Positions 45,531 to 54,283 of a DNA stretch of 64,000 nt are shown here, piece after piece (within the stretch, counting starts at the first letter, position 1; the number at the start of each line of letters is the position of its first letter). The notes beneath the pieces were generated by a model. That model was not told the origin of the DNA. It did not search any database and was given only the letters and a program-made list of their open reading frames with translations. Both the position numbers and the translations under genes were made by a program. Source of the DNA: DASXUX01 sp036504595 (GTDB lineage Bacteria; Planctomycetota; SZUA-567; H5-PLA8); the NCBI GenBank assembly GCA_036504595.1, contig DASXUX010000056.1, forward strand, positions 1-64,000, read 5' to 3'.

Positions 45531-45655
45531 GAAAAGCTTCTTGTGCTCGCTATTCGCTCGCACCCGGCTCGCTGAGCCGGGCCACCCGCGAGCGAAACGA
45601 AGCACAAGAAGCTCTTCCAGAAATGCCCGATAGCATTTGACGACTCCTTTTCGTC
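45531..45655. repeat. Downstream REP copies flanking the RAYT gene
   Basis: One inverted, slightly degenerate REP unit (AAGCTTCTTGTGCTCGC ... CCGGGCCACCCGC) abuts a direct partial unit (GCGAGCGAAACGAAGCACAA ... GATAGCATTTGACG). The direct unit is followed by TTTTCGTCAACTTGC, and the same 15 bases follow the upstream array at 44944, so the right boundary of both arrays is conserved. Confidence 0.9.
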
Positions 45656-45663
45656 AACTTGCC

Positions 45664-45719
45664 CGCCGTTCCGGTTCCCCTCTCCCCCGCGAGGGAGAGG
45701 GGCTAGGGGTGAGGGGGCA
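45664..45719. repeat. CCCTCTCCCCCGCGAGGGAG palindromic repeat (family P2)
   Basis: A complete unit: a GGTTCCCCTCTCCCCCGCGAG arm, then GGGAGAGGGG and a GGGGTGAGGGGGC tail. Other full copies lie at 17114-17155 and 60036-60081. A widespread bacterial palindromic type by its general look. Confidence 0.8.
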
Positions 45720-45799
45720 GCTTTCGTGCACGTCCCCAATATTCCCCTGTCCACGATATCAGTATCGAACCGCTTCACCGATTTGCCAGCGAACGCAAC

Positions 45800-48424
45800 T
45801 TATCGTCTTCCCTGGCCTCCGGCACGTCTATTTCCGTACTCCCGAGCGCAATGATCTATAAACGAAAGACGTTGTCGGAATGCCTGAGCATACGTCTGAG
45901 TCCCCTTCTCGCACCCGTATTCGCATATCGCCTTTGCTTCCTCAAATTTGTTTATTCTTATACATACCATTACTAGTTGAAGCAGCCCAGTCTGCACGTT
46001 TTCCCTGCAAGACGGAGGGAGCGTCGACAATTCGCCCACACGCACAAAACCAAACACTTTGTAGCCAAACCCAAACACCCCCTGAAACTCCCGCCTGATG
46101 TCCGCGTTTTGCCTATCGTATTCGGGTTTCTTTACCTCGCCAAAAGCCAATCTTGTCTTCAATGCCTCTTTCTTCTCGATTGCCGCGATCGATGCGTATG
46201 TTAGGTATAGCGCCTTCAACTCCAGTTCGAGTTTATGTTCGCCTCTAAAGTCAACGTGTCGTGAAAAAAGATCCGAAAGGATCCTGATTGCCTCCTGCTT
46301 CCGATCGAGGGCCCAACAATAGTTCGCATGCATCTTGAATACTAGCGGCTCTCCGAGGAAAAGATGCTCATGATCTCGGAAAACTGAAACGGCTTCCGTC
46401 TTCTTTCCCCGGGCATTGAAAAGGTAATCAGCTAGGTTCAACGCAGCAGAGAGCCGAACATCACCTGGACTCGAGCCTCTGTTCAGGATCTGCCGGTATT
46501 GACTTACCACCTCCTCTTCCGATCGTGAATACCGAGCGCTGTTTGCAGTCTCAAGCAACGCGTGCTCGTTATCCAATTTCTTATCAAGTGTAACCTGCTT
46601 GATGCGACCAATAATACTTCCCCTAATGGACGCATCGCATCGAGTAAAGTAGGCCGACATGATATTGAGGATTTCCTTCGAATACACCCGGAAAAAACGC
46701 TCCTCCAGGACCTCAACAAGCCGAAGTTTTACCAGTTCTTCAAATGCTGCTCGGAATGCGTCTTGGTTTGTGTCGAGGCTAACGACGTACTGAAGTTTTT
46801 CAATTAAGTTCGAATCGTCGTTTTCTGTTACCAATTGGCTGATTGCAACAAAAAGCCGCTTTGCGTTCTCCGACAGATAGTCGTGAATGCGTCCATAGAG
46901 AAACTCGATCGCCGGTTGCTCCTGCTTAATGTTACGCTTGAGCGCATCGTTCAACGTTCCTTGTTGCGCCCAGATGAAGGCTAACTGGAATATGAATAGC
47001 GGCCGGCCACTCGTAACGGAATGAACAACCTCTCTCGCTTCAAGGGCGGTCAGTTCCTCCTTGGCGCTGTCGGTGTTGAAACCCGAAAATTGAGTACGAA
47101 GAACTTCCAGAAGAAAATTGGCGGTCTGATCCACATCAAGTTCGTTCGTCTGGAACTCCATGCCGATAACGATGTTGGCACGGGTGGTAATAAGCACTTT
47201 ATGATGGTTGATATCTAATCTTAGGATAAAAGCCGCGATCTTCTGCTTGTCTGCATCCGAAAAGGTTTCGTAATCGTCAACCACAATCAGCAATCGCCCC
47301 TCATAACCAACAATGCCGTCAATATCGTCTGCTTTTATGGCACCAATCGTGCCGTTGATGCAACGTACAATGCTCTCGTAAGAATCTATCGTGCGTTCGG
47401 AAATGCTTTGTACGCTGCCTGTATAGTAGTCATAGTAGCGATCCTTGGCCGAGGCAAAGACGATGTAATCGAAATCCCGTTTCGTTGCCGCAGCGAGATC
47501 CTCGCAGATGCTTTGCACCGTGGCCGTCTTGCCCACTCCACCGTGACCCCAAATCGTTGCGGATACGGAGGCTCTATTATTGAGCAAGAAGTCGACAATC
47601 TGCTTCTTCATCCCAAAATCGATATATGTATGATAGTTTGGCTTAAATACATTGGTTACTGTGCCGTTCGCGGATTTTACTCTAGTGCCATCGTTTGCGA
47701 CGTTCGGAATGAACTCTGGCCATTCCCGAGAAAGCGTTGTTGTTTGGAAAAGGGAATTATACCTAATCTTGCCTGTCAGACGATCCTGGACATCACGAAA
47801 CGCATAGAACTGTTGGTCCGCAGTGGCAAATACGAAGGGAGAGAGAAGACTGTAGGTTTGGCCGTTCAATGCGTAGACGCTACCGACTTGAAGCGATCCG
47901 CACTGGCGGGGACAGCGCCACGAAATGAAATCGCTACCATTGGCCTTAAAGTTGATCCCAGAATACACGTCATTTGTAAGGGCTTGTACCAGGATAAGAT
48001 CATGTTCCTTTGACAGCGGAGTATCACGGGTATCGTACATACATGCGGATATCTCGCGCAGGCCGAAGAGAAACTCTTGCATTCCATCTACAAATGTAAA
48101 GCCGTGGCCGATACGGTCGTTGCGCAACGCGGGATACCTGTTTACTGCCTTTGTTAACGCCTTTTGCGCGAAGGCGTCTTTATCAATATCAAGGGTGCGA
48201 CACATTTCTACGATGGCACCGATCGTTGGCTGAAACAGCCTGTTGATAGTGGCCTCCCTTGCATGAATGTCTAGGCGAGCAAGATTGCTGTTCCAGAGAC
48301 GACCCAATAGGAATACGAGACCATATTCGATCTTGACGCGGAGGAAGTTAGCGTGACTGTTGGTGTCCGATGCGCCCAGTGCGAAGCGAATACGCCTGTC
48401 TAGGGCCTGCGTGATCCAGTCCAT
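45800..48424 (-). CDS. HEPN-STAND NTPase with TPR-like C-terminus (predicted antiphage defence)
   Basis: 874 residues, ATG 48424 after AGGAGG. Residues about 30-130 are helical and carry RNDRIGH (Arg101, His107), the Rx4-6H motif of HEPN RNases. An unassigned linker domain spans about 145-265. An NB-ARC-like STAND ATPase follows: Walker A GHGGVGKT (293-300, Lys299), Walker B LLIVVDD (378-384), sensor KVLITTR (409-415) and a GRPL-type segment (about 473-476). The C-terminal 230 residues are helical and TPR-like, probably the sensor that recognises an invader. On activation the protein would oligomerise and its HEPN part cut RNA, stopping the infected cell. The gene is visibly more A/T-rich than its neighbours and sits beside the RAYT/REP island, so recent transfer is likely. 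No partner gene is adjacent; it is a solo system. Confidence 0.82.
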   Translation of the reverse strand: MDWITQALDRRIRFALGASDTNSHANFLRVKIEYGLVFLLGRLWNSNLARLDIHAREATINRLFQPTIGAIVEMCRTLDIDKDAFAQKALTKAVNRYPALRNDRIGHGFTFVDGMQEFLFGLREISACMYDTRDTPLSKEHDLILVQALTNDVYSGINFKANGSDFISWRCPRQCGSLQVGSVYALNGQTYSLLSPFVFATADQQFYAFRDVQDRLTGKIRYNSLFQTTTLSREWPEFIPNVANDGTRVKSANGTVTNVFKPNYHTYIDFGMKKQIVDFLLNNRASVSATIWGHGGVGKTATVQSICEDLAAATKRDFDYIVFASAKDRYYDYYTGSVQSISERTIDSYESIVRCINGTIGAIKADDIDGIVGYEGRLLIVVDDYETFSDADKQKIAAFILRLDINHHKVLITTRANIVIGMEFQTNELDVDQTANFLLEVLRTQFSGFNTDSAKEELTALEAREVVHSVTSGRPLFIFQLAFIWAQQGTLNDALKRNIKQEQPAIEFLYGRIHDYLSENAKRLFVAISQLVTENDDSNLIEKLQYVVSLDTNQDAFRAAFEELVKLRLVEVLEERFFRVYSKEILNIMSAYFTRCDASIRGSIIGRIKQVTLDKKLDNEHALLETANSARYSRSEEEVVSQYRQILNRGSSPGDVRLSAALNLADYLFNARGKKTEAVSVFRDHEHLFLGEPLVFKMHANYCWALDRKQEAIRILSDLFSRHVDFRGEHKLELELKALYLTYASIAAIEKKEALKTRLAFGEVKKPEYDRQNADIRREFQGVFGFGYKVFGFVRVGELSTLPPSCRENVQTGLLQLVMVCIRINKFEEAKAICEYGCEKGTQTYAQAFRQRLSFIDHCAREYGNRRAGGQGRR

Positions 48425-48611
48425 ACCGATCCTCCTGGCTTCGAGGCGCCGTATTGAGAGTTTCTGTCTTTTACACCGTTACGGGCAGCGATCAAGTGCA
48501 TGCAGTCTTCAAGCGTTAACGAGTTTTTGCTTGAATTTATGGGCAGAGCCCTCCATCGCCAAACACCCCATCGCTCTTCCATTCCCCACCCCCCGAAATC
48601 CCCGCTCTTTC

Positions 48612-51600
48612 TCACTTCGCCTCAATCAGCACCGGCACAAAATCCCTCTGCAACACCGGCACGCTGAACCCCGTTGAGGTCAAAGGAACCGCCTCCCCCG
48701 TTTCCGGATTCGTCGCGCTGACCTTCGCCGGGTCCAGCCCCGCCGCTTTCCAGTCGATGCTCACGCTCACATCGGCATCCTTGCGCGAGGTGTTCACGAC
48801 CCACAGGAGCGCGCGATCTTTGGTCGCGTGAGCGGAGACGAGGCAGCCTTCCTGCTTGGTGCCGAACGGGCTGGGCTTCCAGTAGGGCAGGAAGCGAACG
48901 TCGTCTTCCCAAAGATGTCCGGCTTCGCAGAGCTTCGGATAGAGCGGCACTTGTTCGGGCAGAATGTCGTGGGCCAGCACCCAGCCGACGAACTGATGCG
49001 TGTGCTTCTGGTGCCACTGCGTGCGATGGCGGTCGGACTGGCACATCATCGTCATCACGCCGCCGGCGCAGACGGAACTGCCGATGGCGCGCATGCGGCC
49101 GGCGGGGAGCACTTCGATGTAGTCGAAGTTCAGGTCGGTCGGCTCGACATTTTCTCCTTCATAGAAGATGTCGCCGAACCAGGAATGATAAGCCGCTCCG
49201 CCGCTGACGTGCTGCCACAGGTTCGGAGCCGTCGCGCCGTTTTCGTGGAACATGACCTTGATGCGTTTGAAGTACTCGCGCAAACCAAGGTAGTTGTAGG
49301 CGCGCTGCAAACGGCCGTCGGGACGCCACCAGGCGTTGCCGGTCAGGAAGTTCTCTTCGAGACCCAGATAGTTTTCGTCCACGTACAGGCCGCAGAAGCC
49401 CGCCTCGCGAACCCATTTCTGATAATGCCACAGCCGGAAATCGTTCGGCCCTTTTGAGGCCGTCACATCCGCGTTGTTGTTGATCCCCGGCGAAAGGGCC
49501 CAGTCCACGAGCAGGCCGTTGAACGGGTTGCCGTCGTAGTCTTGGAAGCGGCCGATCGAATGCGCAATGGAACCGACGCAAGGCCGGAACGTCGGCCCGC
49601 GCTTCTTCGCGTTGTCGAGAAAAGCTTTCGACTTTTCCATGCTCCACGGAAAGGGGCTGCAATAGTACGGCCAGAGCACCGCCCAGTCGGCATCGGCCCA
49701 GAAATACGTGTTCGTCGTGTGCGGCACCGGATTGCTCTGCGCGCAGAACGTTGCGCGCCAGCCTTTGGGCAGCGGACGCGACGGAAACGTTTGCCAACCC
49801 CACGTGATGGTGCGTGGCTCTTTGACTTCCGTCGGGATTTCAAAGAAGTTCACGCGCAACGTCACCTTGCCGTCTTTGCGCACGATTTCCTGCGTCGGCA
49901 GAGCCTTGTCGGGTTCGTGATTCCAACCGATGTCGTGATCGGCGAACCACAGAAACGCTCGGTCGCTGTTGGTCAGCCAGATGTACGGCACGAAATCGCC
50001 GACGAGCATTCCCGACGCCGTGCTTTGGCTGGTCCAGCGGTCCGGCAGCACGTCGTGAACCGCCGTCCACCCGCCCGCCGTCGTGCAGAAGTGCGTGGCC
50101 TCGGCCTCAGGCAGAACGATTTCGAGGAAGAGTTTGTCGAGCTTGGTAGATCGGGTAGCGCCGGCGTCCCTGCCGGCCCTCCGGTCCCCCTCTCCCGGTG
50201 GCGCCGGCCTCCGTGCCGGCGGGAGAGGGGCCAGGGGTAAGGGGGAGGCTGGCGCAAAGCTCAGCTCAACCTTCACGAATCCATCGAACTCCACACGCGT
50301 CTTGGCTGAAAGCCTCAGTCCTGCCGCCTCGGCGGCGCCGGTGAGGTCGGCTTCGGCTTCCACAGCGCGCTTCACCTCCGGCGCGTCGGCTTTGAACTCA
50401 ATCTCCTTTCCGTCCTGAACGGCCACGAGCCGCATGGAAGCGAGTTGTTCGACCCCGCCGTTCTTGATGCTCTTGGCCAGGCCCAGTCCATCAACAGAGA
50501 GCGTCCGGTTCCAGACGCCGATCTCGCACGCGTCTTTTCTCCCCTCCCCTTGTAGGGGAGGGGCCGGGGGAGAGGTTCGCAGCGGCGTCCACGGCGGAAT
50601 AACTTTTTCGCTGATGCCGACGCTGTTGTTCATCCATTCGGCCGCGTAGCGCAGCAGCTCGACAGGCTTGGACGCGGATTTGAGTTCTTTGCCATCTTTG
50701 TCCTTCACGCTGACGACGACGTTGACTTTCTTCGCGGCAGGATGTGGTACTTGCGGGAGCGGATCGGGCTTCTCGTTCTTCTTTTTCTTCAGTTCGTTGG
50801 CGGCCTGAATCTGTCGGATCTGCGCGCGCAAGTCGGCGACTTTTCGGAAATCGTCAACGGGAATGTCGATGCCTTGCAGGCGCACTTCGGCGCCGGCGTA
50901 CCATTCCAGGAACGGCCGCATCTTCGACGACGCAAGCACTTTTTGCGTCTCCGCGTCAACGACCTGAACCTCTGCCGCTGCAGCTTCTTTTCGAGTCGGC
51001 AGATCGATGATGTCCGCCTTGACGAGGATCGTGTTGGTTTCCGGACCGTATTGCGCGTTGATGGCGAGTTCTTCGACGCTCGGCGCTTTCTCCGGCTTGA
51101 CCGGCGCCTGCGGCGTCCAGCCCGTGACGGCGAACGGGAAGCTTTCGCGAAAGATGGTAGCGCCGGCGTCCCCGCCGGCAGTATGTGCTCGCGTTGCCGT
51201 GATCGTGAAATTGCCTTTCTTCATCGCGGTCACGTCGCCAGCGAACGTAATGACTTGTCGCTCGCCGGCTTTGAGCGCGACGTGTTTCTTCTCGATCTGA
51301 TCGGCGTCGCTGAAGGCTTTCTCTTTGTGGAAACGCAGTTCGACATCGATGTCCGCGGCGGCTTTTCGCGGCGCGACGACACCGATGGGGAACTCGTACT
51401 TGCCCGTGAAGATCGTGTGCGTGCCGGTGAGTTGCACGACGGACTCGTCGTCCATCATGTGGACTTTCGGATGGCCCGGAATTTCGGAAAAGCCCTGCGT
51501 GATCGACCAGGACGCTTGCGAACGCGGCTTGGCGCCGTGGCAGGTGCGGCCCAGCAAGAACTGCCACACATCGCCGTTCTTGATCGTCTCGTGGCCGAAG

Positions 51601-52175
51601 TCCTTGATCGGAACGGACGCTTCGATGACGTATTCGGTGTCGGACTCCTTCACGCCGATTTTCCAGCCGCCCTTCCAGCCCATGCCCGTGTAGCCGCGCG
51701 TGGGAATCATCTTGGCGTCCATCACGGCAGGATACGTGTTGATGATGCTCTGGTACGTTTCGGGGACGAGTGCCGGCGGCGTGACCCAGATTTCGACCGA
51801 CGGTTCGCCGAAGTTGTAGTCATCGTTCTGCCGGCAGAATTTCCAGAGTTTCCATTCGTAGTTGCCGCGCTTGCAGCGCATCAGGAAATACAGGTTCTGG
51901 TCGTCGAAGCCCAAGCTCATGACCGTGACGGTCTCGTGCATCTCGTGCTCGAACGGCGCGATCAGCCCGGACGTCGTGAACGCCCGGTCCCATTCGCCTT
52001 CCGACGCAACGCCGTCAATCACCGGCGGTTTTTCAAAGCGCGTAGCCGTGAACTCGCCGACCTGCAGGCGGGCGCCTTCGCCACCGCAGGCGAGCGCCGA
52101 AACGACAAGCGCCAACACCGCGAAAAGACGGGGGGATGGGGCGACGGGGAGACGGGGCGACACGGCGTTGCGCAT
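48612..52175 (-). CDS. Large secreted glycosidase-like protein with CBM9-like N-terminal domain (possibly DUF6067)
   Basis: 1187 residues, ATG 52175 after TAGGAGCC. The first 20 residues are encoded by a heptamer-type repeat, and a hydrophobic signal segment follows (LFAVLALVVSALACG). Residues about 50-250 form a CBM9-type sugar-binding domain (PPVIDGVASEGEWDRAF, DDQNLYFLMRCKR, EIWVTPP). The central and C-terminal parts include YIWLTNSDRAFLWFADHDIGWNH and a barrel-like region with GFCGLYVDENYLG, a possible catalytic Asp-Glu pair. It resembles DUF6067-type proteins, but this is not certain. Three palindromic repeats are translated in frame, at about residues 332-340 (GGDAGAT), 536-551 and 643-674. 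Confidence 0.68.
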   Translation of the reverse strand: MRNAVSPRLPVAPSPRLFAVLALVVSALACGGEGARLQVGEFTATRFEKPPVIDGVASEGEWDRAFTTSGLIAPFEHEMHETVTVMSLGFDDQNLYFLMRCKRGNYEWKLWKFCRQNDDYNFGEPSVEIWVTPPALVPETYQSIINTYPAVMDAKMIPTRGYTGMGWKGGWKIGVKESDTEYVIEASVPIKDFGHETIKNGDVWQFLLGRTCHGAKPRSQASWSITQGFSEIPGHPKVHMMDDESVVQLTGTHTIFTGKYEFPIGVVAPRKAAADIDVELRFHKEKAFSDADQIEKKHVALKAGERQVITFAGDVTAMKKGNFTITATRAHTAGGDAGATIFRESFPFAVTGWTPQAPVKPEKAPSVEELAINAQYGPETNTILVKADIIDLPTRKEAAAAEVQVVDAETQKVLASSKMRPFLEWYAGAEVRLQGIDIPVDDFRKVADLRAQIRQIQAANELKKKKNEKPDPLPQVPHPAAKKVNVVVSVKDKDGKELKSASKPVELLRYAAEWMNNSVGISEKVIPPWTPLRTSPPAPPLQGEGRKDACEIGVWNRTLSVDGLGLAKSIKNGGVEQLASMRLVAVQDGKEIEFKADAPEVKRAVEAEADLTGAAEAAGLRLSAKTRVEFDGFVKVELSFAPASPLPLAPLPPARRPAPPGEGDRRAGRDAGATRSTKLDKLFLEIVLPEAEATHFCTTAGGWTAVHDVLPDRWTSQSTASGMLVGDFVPYIWLTNSDRAFLWFADHDIGWNHEPDKALPTQEIVRKDGKVTLRVNFFEIPTEVKEPRTITWGWQTFPSRPLPKGWRATFCAQSNPVPHTTNTYFWADADWAVLWPYYCSPFPWSMEKSKAFLDNAKKRGPTFRPCVGSIAHSIGRFQDYDGNPFNGLLVDWALSPGINNNADVTASKGPNDFRLWHYQKWVREAGFCGLYVDENYLGLEENFLTGNAWWRPDGRLQRAYNYLGLREYFKRIKVMFHENGATAPNLWQHVSGGAAYHSWFGDIFYEGENVEPTDLNFDYIEVLPAGRMRAIGSSVCAGGVMTMMCQSDRHRTQWHQKHTHQFVGWVLAHDILPEQVPLYPKLCEAGHLWEDDVRFLPYWKPSPFGTKQEGCLVSAHATKDRALLWVVNTSRKDADVSVSIDWKAAGLDPAKVSATNPETGEAVPLTSTGFSVPVLQRDFVPVLIEAK
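50154..50248. repeat. Nested palindromic repeats inside a CDS (P1 within P2)
   Basis: A P1 unit (50154-50175) is followed by a P2 unit whose two halves, CCCCCTCTCCC and GGGAGAGGGGCCAGGGG, are separated by a second P1 unit, GGCGCCGGCCTCCGTGCCGG. The arrangement shows P1 inserted into the loop of P2. All of it is translated. Confidence 0.8.
50523..50570. repeat. P2-like palindrome inside a CDS
   Basis: CTCCCCTCCCCTTGTAGGGG and AGGGGCCGGGGGAG form a stem inside the same gene, encoding a Pro-rich linker (PPAPPLQGEG). A third insertion, P1 at 51157-51181, encodes GGDAGAT in the minus-strand frame. Confidence 0.75.
52126..52163. repeat. Heptamer-type repeat encoding a signal-peptide leader
   Basis: GACGGGGGGATGGGGCGACG and GGGAGACGGGGCGACA are 7-8-base units in tandem. 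In the minus-strand frame they encode SPRLPVAPSPRLF at the start of the 1187-residue protein. Confidence 0.7.
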
Positions 52176-52234
52176 GTTGCGGCTCCTATACTCTGGATGT
52201 ACGACAATGAATACCCTGAAGATGTCAGTTTCGT

Positions 52235-53533
52235 TTACGGCTTTGCTGTCGATAGTTTCGTCGATAATTCGGCTTTACCTGCGGTGTCAACCTGCACCGT
52301 GGCTCGCGCGCCGGCGGATTCGACGGCGTATTCGCCGAGGAAGCCGTGGAACTTCACTTTGCCGTCGGCATCGGCCGTCAACGTTTGCGGCGCCGTCCAC
52401 CATTCCTGCTTGACCATCTTCAGCAGAGCATCGTACGCGGGTTTCGGGCTCATGTCTTTCCGTACCAGGCCCGACGGCGCGCCGAGCCACGCGCCTTTGT
52501 CCGAGAAATCCCACCACGTGATGCCCGCGACGGCCGGGTGAGAGAAAAGTGTGCGGTAGAATTCGGTGACTTGATCGAGCTGGCGCTTTTCGCCTTCGGG
52601 CGTGCTGAGCCAGTCGCTGTAATGGCCTTGCCAGTTGATGTTCTTCTTCATCTCGCCGGAAATAATCGTGACTTCGGTGAAGTGGAGCGGTTTTCCGAGC
52701 TTCGCAAAGCGCTCGCAAACCGCCCACGCCTGTTCTGCGCCCCAATAGCCGCCGTGCATGTGCGACTGGATGCCGATCACGTCGATGGACACGCCCGCAT
52801 CCAGGCAGCCTTTGATGAGTTCCTCGTACTTGGGCGAGGTGTCAAAATCGTTCAGCAGCAGCGTAGCGGTTGCATTCGCTTCGCGCGCGGTCGCGAACGT
52901 CTGCTTGATCAGTTCGACGGTTCCAAGTTTCCCGCAAAGCTGTGCGATGCGGTTCTTCGCCGGATCGTGCTTGGGCATAACAACGGCTTCGTTCACGACA
53001 TCCCAGGTGTTGATCAAACCCGAGAAGCCTTTGACCTCACGGGTGATGCGGCCGAGCTGCAGCGTTCGAATGTCGTCGAGCGGCTTGTCCGCTTGCCACT
53101 TGGCCGGCACTTCGTGCCAGCAAAGCGGATGGCCTTTGGCCCGAATGTGATTGTCCGCACACCACTGCGCCATCATGCGTAACTTCTCGGCCTGCGGCTT
53201 TCCTTCTTCGGGCTCATAGAAGCCCCAGTAAAACGGCAGCGTGGCGTAGTTCAGCAGCTCCGCGTATGCCTTTTCATACGCGAGTTGATCCGGCGATTTG
53301 TCGTTGGTGTCGATCAGGAACGCGTTGCAGCCGAAGAGGAATTTGTGGCGTGTTTGTTTAACGTTCACCGCAGCGCCTGCGAGCGGCTTGCCGGCGGCAT
53401 CGAGCACCGTCAGTGTGACATCGGCGGTGCGGATTTCCTCGATGCGCGCTTTGGCTTCTTCTGGAGAAACGGGCGCGGCGGCATGAGCAACGCAGCAAAT
53501 CGCCAGCAGCACAACCCAACTGTATTGAAGCAC
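52235..53533 (-). CDS. Secreted GH10 endo-1,4-beta-xylanase
   Basis: 432 residues. GTG start at 53533 preceded by GGGAGGGG; signal peptide about 1-20. After a short N-terminal beta module (about 38-72, VTLTVLDAAGKPLAGAAVNVK) comes the GH10 barrel. Hallmarks are GHPLCWH (134-140), acid/base Glu182 in WDVVNEA and nucleophile Glu287 in HFTEVTI; WWDFSDKGAW closes the barrel. Retaining hydrolysis of xylan backbone in the periplasm or outside. The barrel is complete. A C-terminal segment (about 385-425, LTADADGKVKFHGFLGEYAV) is a small beta domain. Confidence 0.95.
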   Translation of the reverse strand: MLQYSWVVLLAICCVAHAAAPVSPEEAKARIEEIRTADVTLTVLDAAGKPLAGAAVNVKQTRHKFLFGCNAFLIDTNDKSPDQLAYEKAYAELLNYATLPFYWGFYEPEEGKPQAEKLRMMAQWCADNHIRAKGHPLCWHEVPAKWQADKPLDDIRTLQLGRITREVKGFSGLINTWDVVNEAVVMPKHDPAKNRIAQLCGKLGTVELIKQTFATAREANATATLLLNDFDTSPKYEELIKGCLDAGVSIDVIGIQSHMHGGYWGAEQAWAVCERFAKLGKPLHFTEVTIISGEMKKNINWQGHYSDWLSTPEGEKRQLDQVTEFYRTLFSHPAVAGITWWDFSDKGAWLGAPSGLVRKDMSPKPAYDALLKMVKQEWWTAPQTLTADADGKVKFHGFLGEYAVESAGARATVQVDTAGKAELSTKLSTAKP

Positions 53534-53547
53534 GGCTTCCCCTCCCG

Positions 53548-53887
53548 TTATGGCTTCAGCAGACGGACAAACCCCTCCTGCTCGAAGTGCTGGTCGGTCG
53601 TCAGAGCCTCAGTTTCGACGTTCTGCTGCATGAGCAAGAAACTGACCGCATCGCAAAGGGAGTAATCCTTGTCGGTCCGGCGCTCGATCAGGTACATTGC
53701 TGCTTCGTGAGAATCCGATGGCCGCGCGGCGTGACAGCCGGCGCGCGTTTATCAGTGGGATGAACTCGGCAAGCACGTAGTTGTGAAGCAGTAGCGAGGG
53801 AGCCGCCTGAAATAATACGTTAGCTTCATGATGGCGCGGCTCCCTATGGTAAAATAGGGTGAGCAGTCCAGACGTGTCGAGGAACAT
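53548..53887 (-). pseudogene. Decayed PIN-domain toxin (VapC-like)
   Basis: The 5' part reads MFLDTSGLLTLFYHRE and LLLHNYVLAEFIPLINARR, a VapC/PIN N-terminus with its first acidic residue. A second frame then reads SDSHEAAMYLIERRTDKDYSLCDAVSFLLM and ends with EGFVRLLKP plus stop at 53548. This is a PIN C-terminal half with the DKDYSLCDA motif. The frames differ by one base near 53730-53750, and the gap between INAR and the second half is about 20 residues shorter than in intact relatives. A deletion with frameshift is therefore inferred. The ATG overlaps the antitoxin stop (TGATG), the normal coupling of such pairs. Confidence 0.82.
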
Positions 53888-54177
53888 CAACCCTCCTCGC
53901 CAGCCAAACCGCGTCCGTACTCCTTGGCCAATTCCGCGTCGATGCGGTCGTTATCGGCGGCGTGGGAATCATCAACTTTGCAGACACCCAGGTACTTCCG
54001 CAGGCGCCGCTTACCTTTTCGCGTCGCAGGGGTCGCTGAGCGAGGTTTTGCAGTGTGGCGTGCCAGATACTCCACGATCACATCGTCCACGGGCCGGCGT
54101 TGCGCGGCCGCCTTCTTTGCGAGAACGCTGTACAATTCCTCTGGCAGCCTGCACGAGATCGTCACGTTGCGTACCAT
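53887..54177 (-). CDS. Antitoxin-like small DNA-binding protein (VapB-like)
   Basis: 96 residues. The N-terminus VTISCRLPEELYSVLAKKAAAQRRPVDDVIVEYLARH matches ribbon-helix-helix proteins, which repress their own promoter. The rest is basic (KGKRRLRKYLG) and then acidic, suited to wrapping a PIN toxin. The stop overlaps the toxin ATG (TGATG), so the two were translationally coupled. Since the toxin is broken, this gene may be a relic that still acts as a repressor. No other toxin is nearby. Confidence 0.8.
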   Translation of the reverse strand: MVRNVTISCRLPEELYSVLAKKAAAQRRPVDDVIVEYLARHTAKPRSATPATRKGKRRLRKYLGVCKVDDSHAADNDRIDAELAKEYGRGLAGEEG

Positions 54178-54263
54178 CGCTCACACTCCTCTACTGCTCC
54201 TCTCGTCTGCCCTCTAATGTATCCGCTCTCTTGCGCTGCCGCCAGCAAGCCGCAAACGGCCGA

Positions 54264-54283
54264 TAACTAATGACCAATGCCTA
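54264..54283. repeat. Short AATGACC-type heptamer repeat
   Basis: AACTAATGACCAATGCCTAA overlaps the stop codon of the sugar kinase gene; the units match those at 58884-58950. Confidence 0.55.

Noticed and set aside
50742..52541. A 599-residue plus-strand open frame
   Set aside because: Antisense to the CBM9-like protein and xylanase; no motif.
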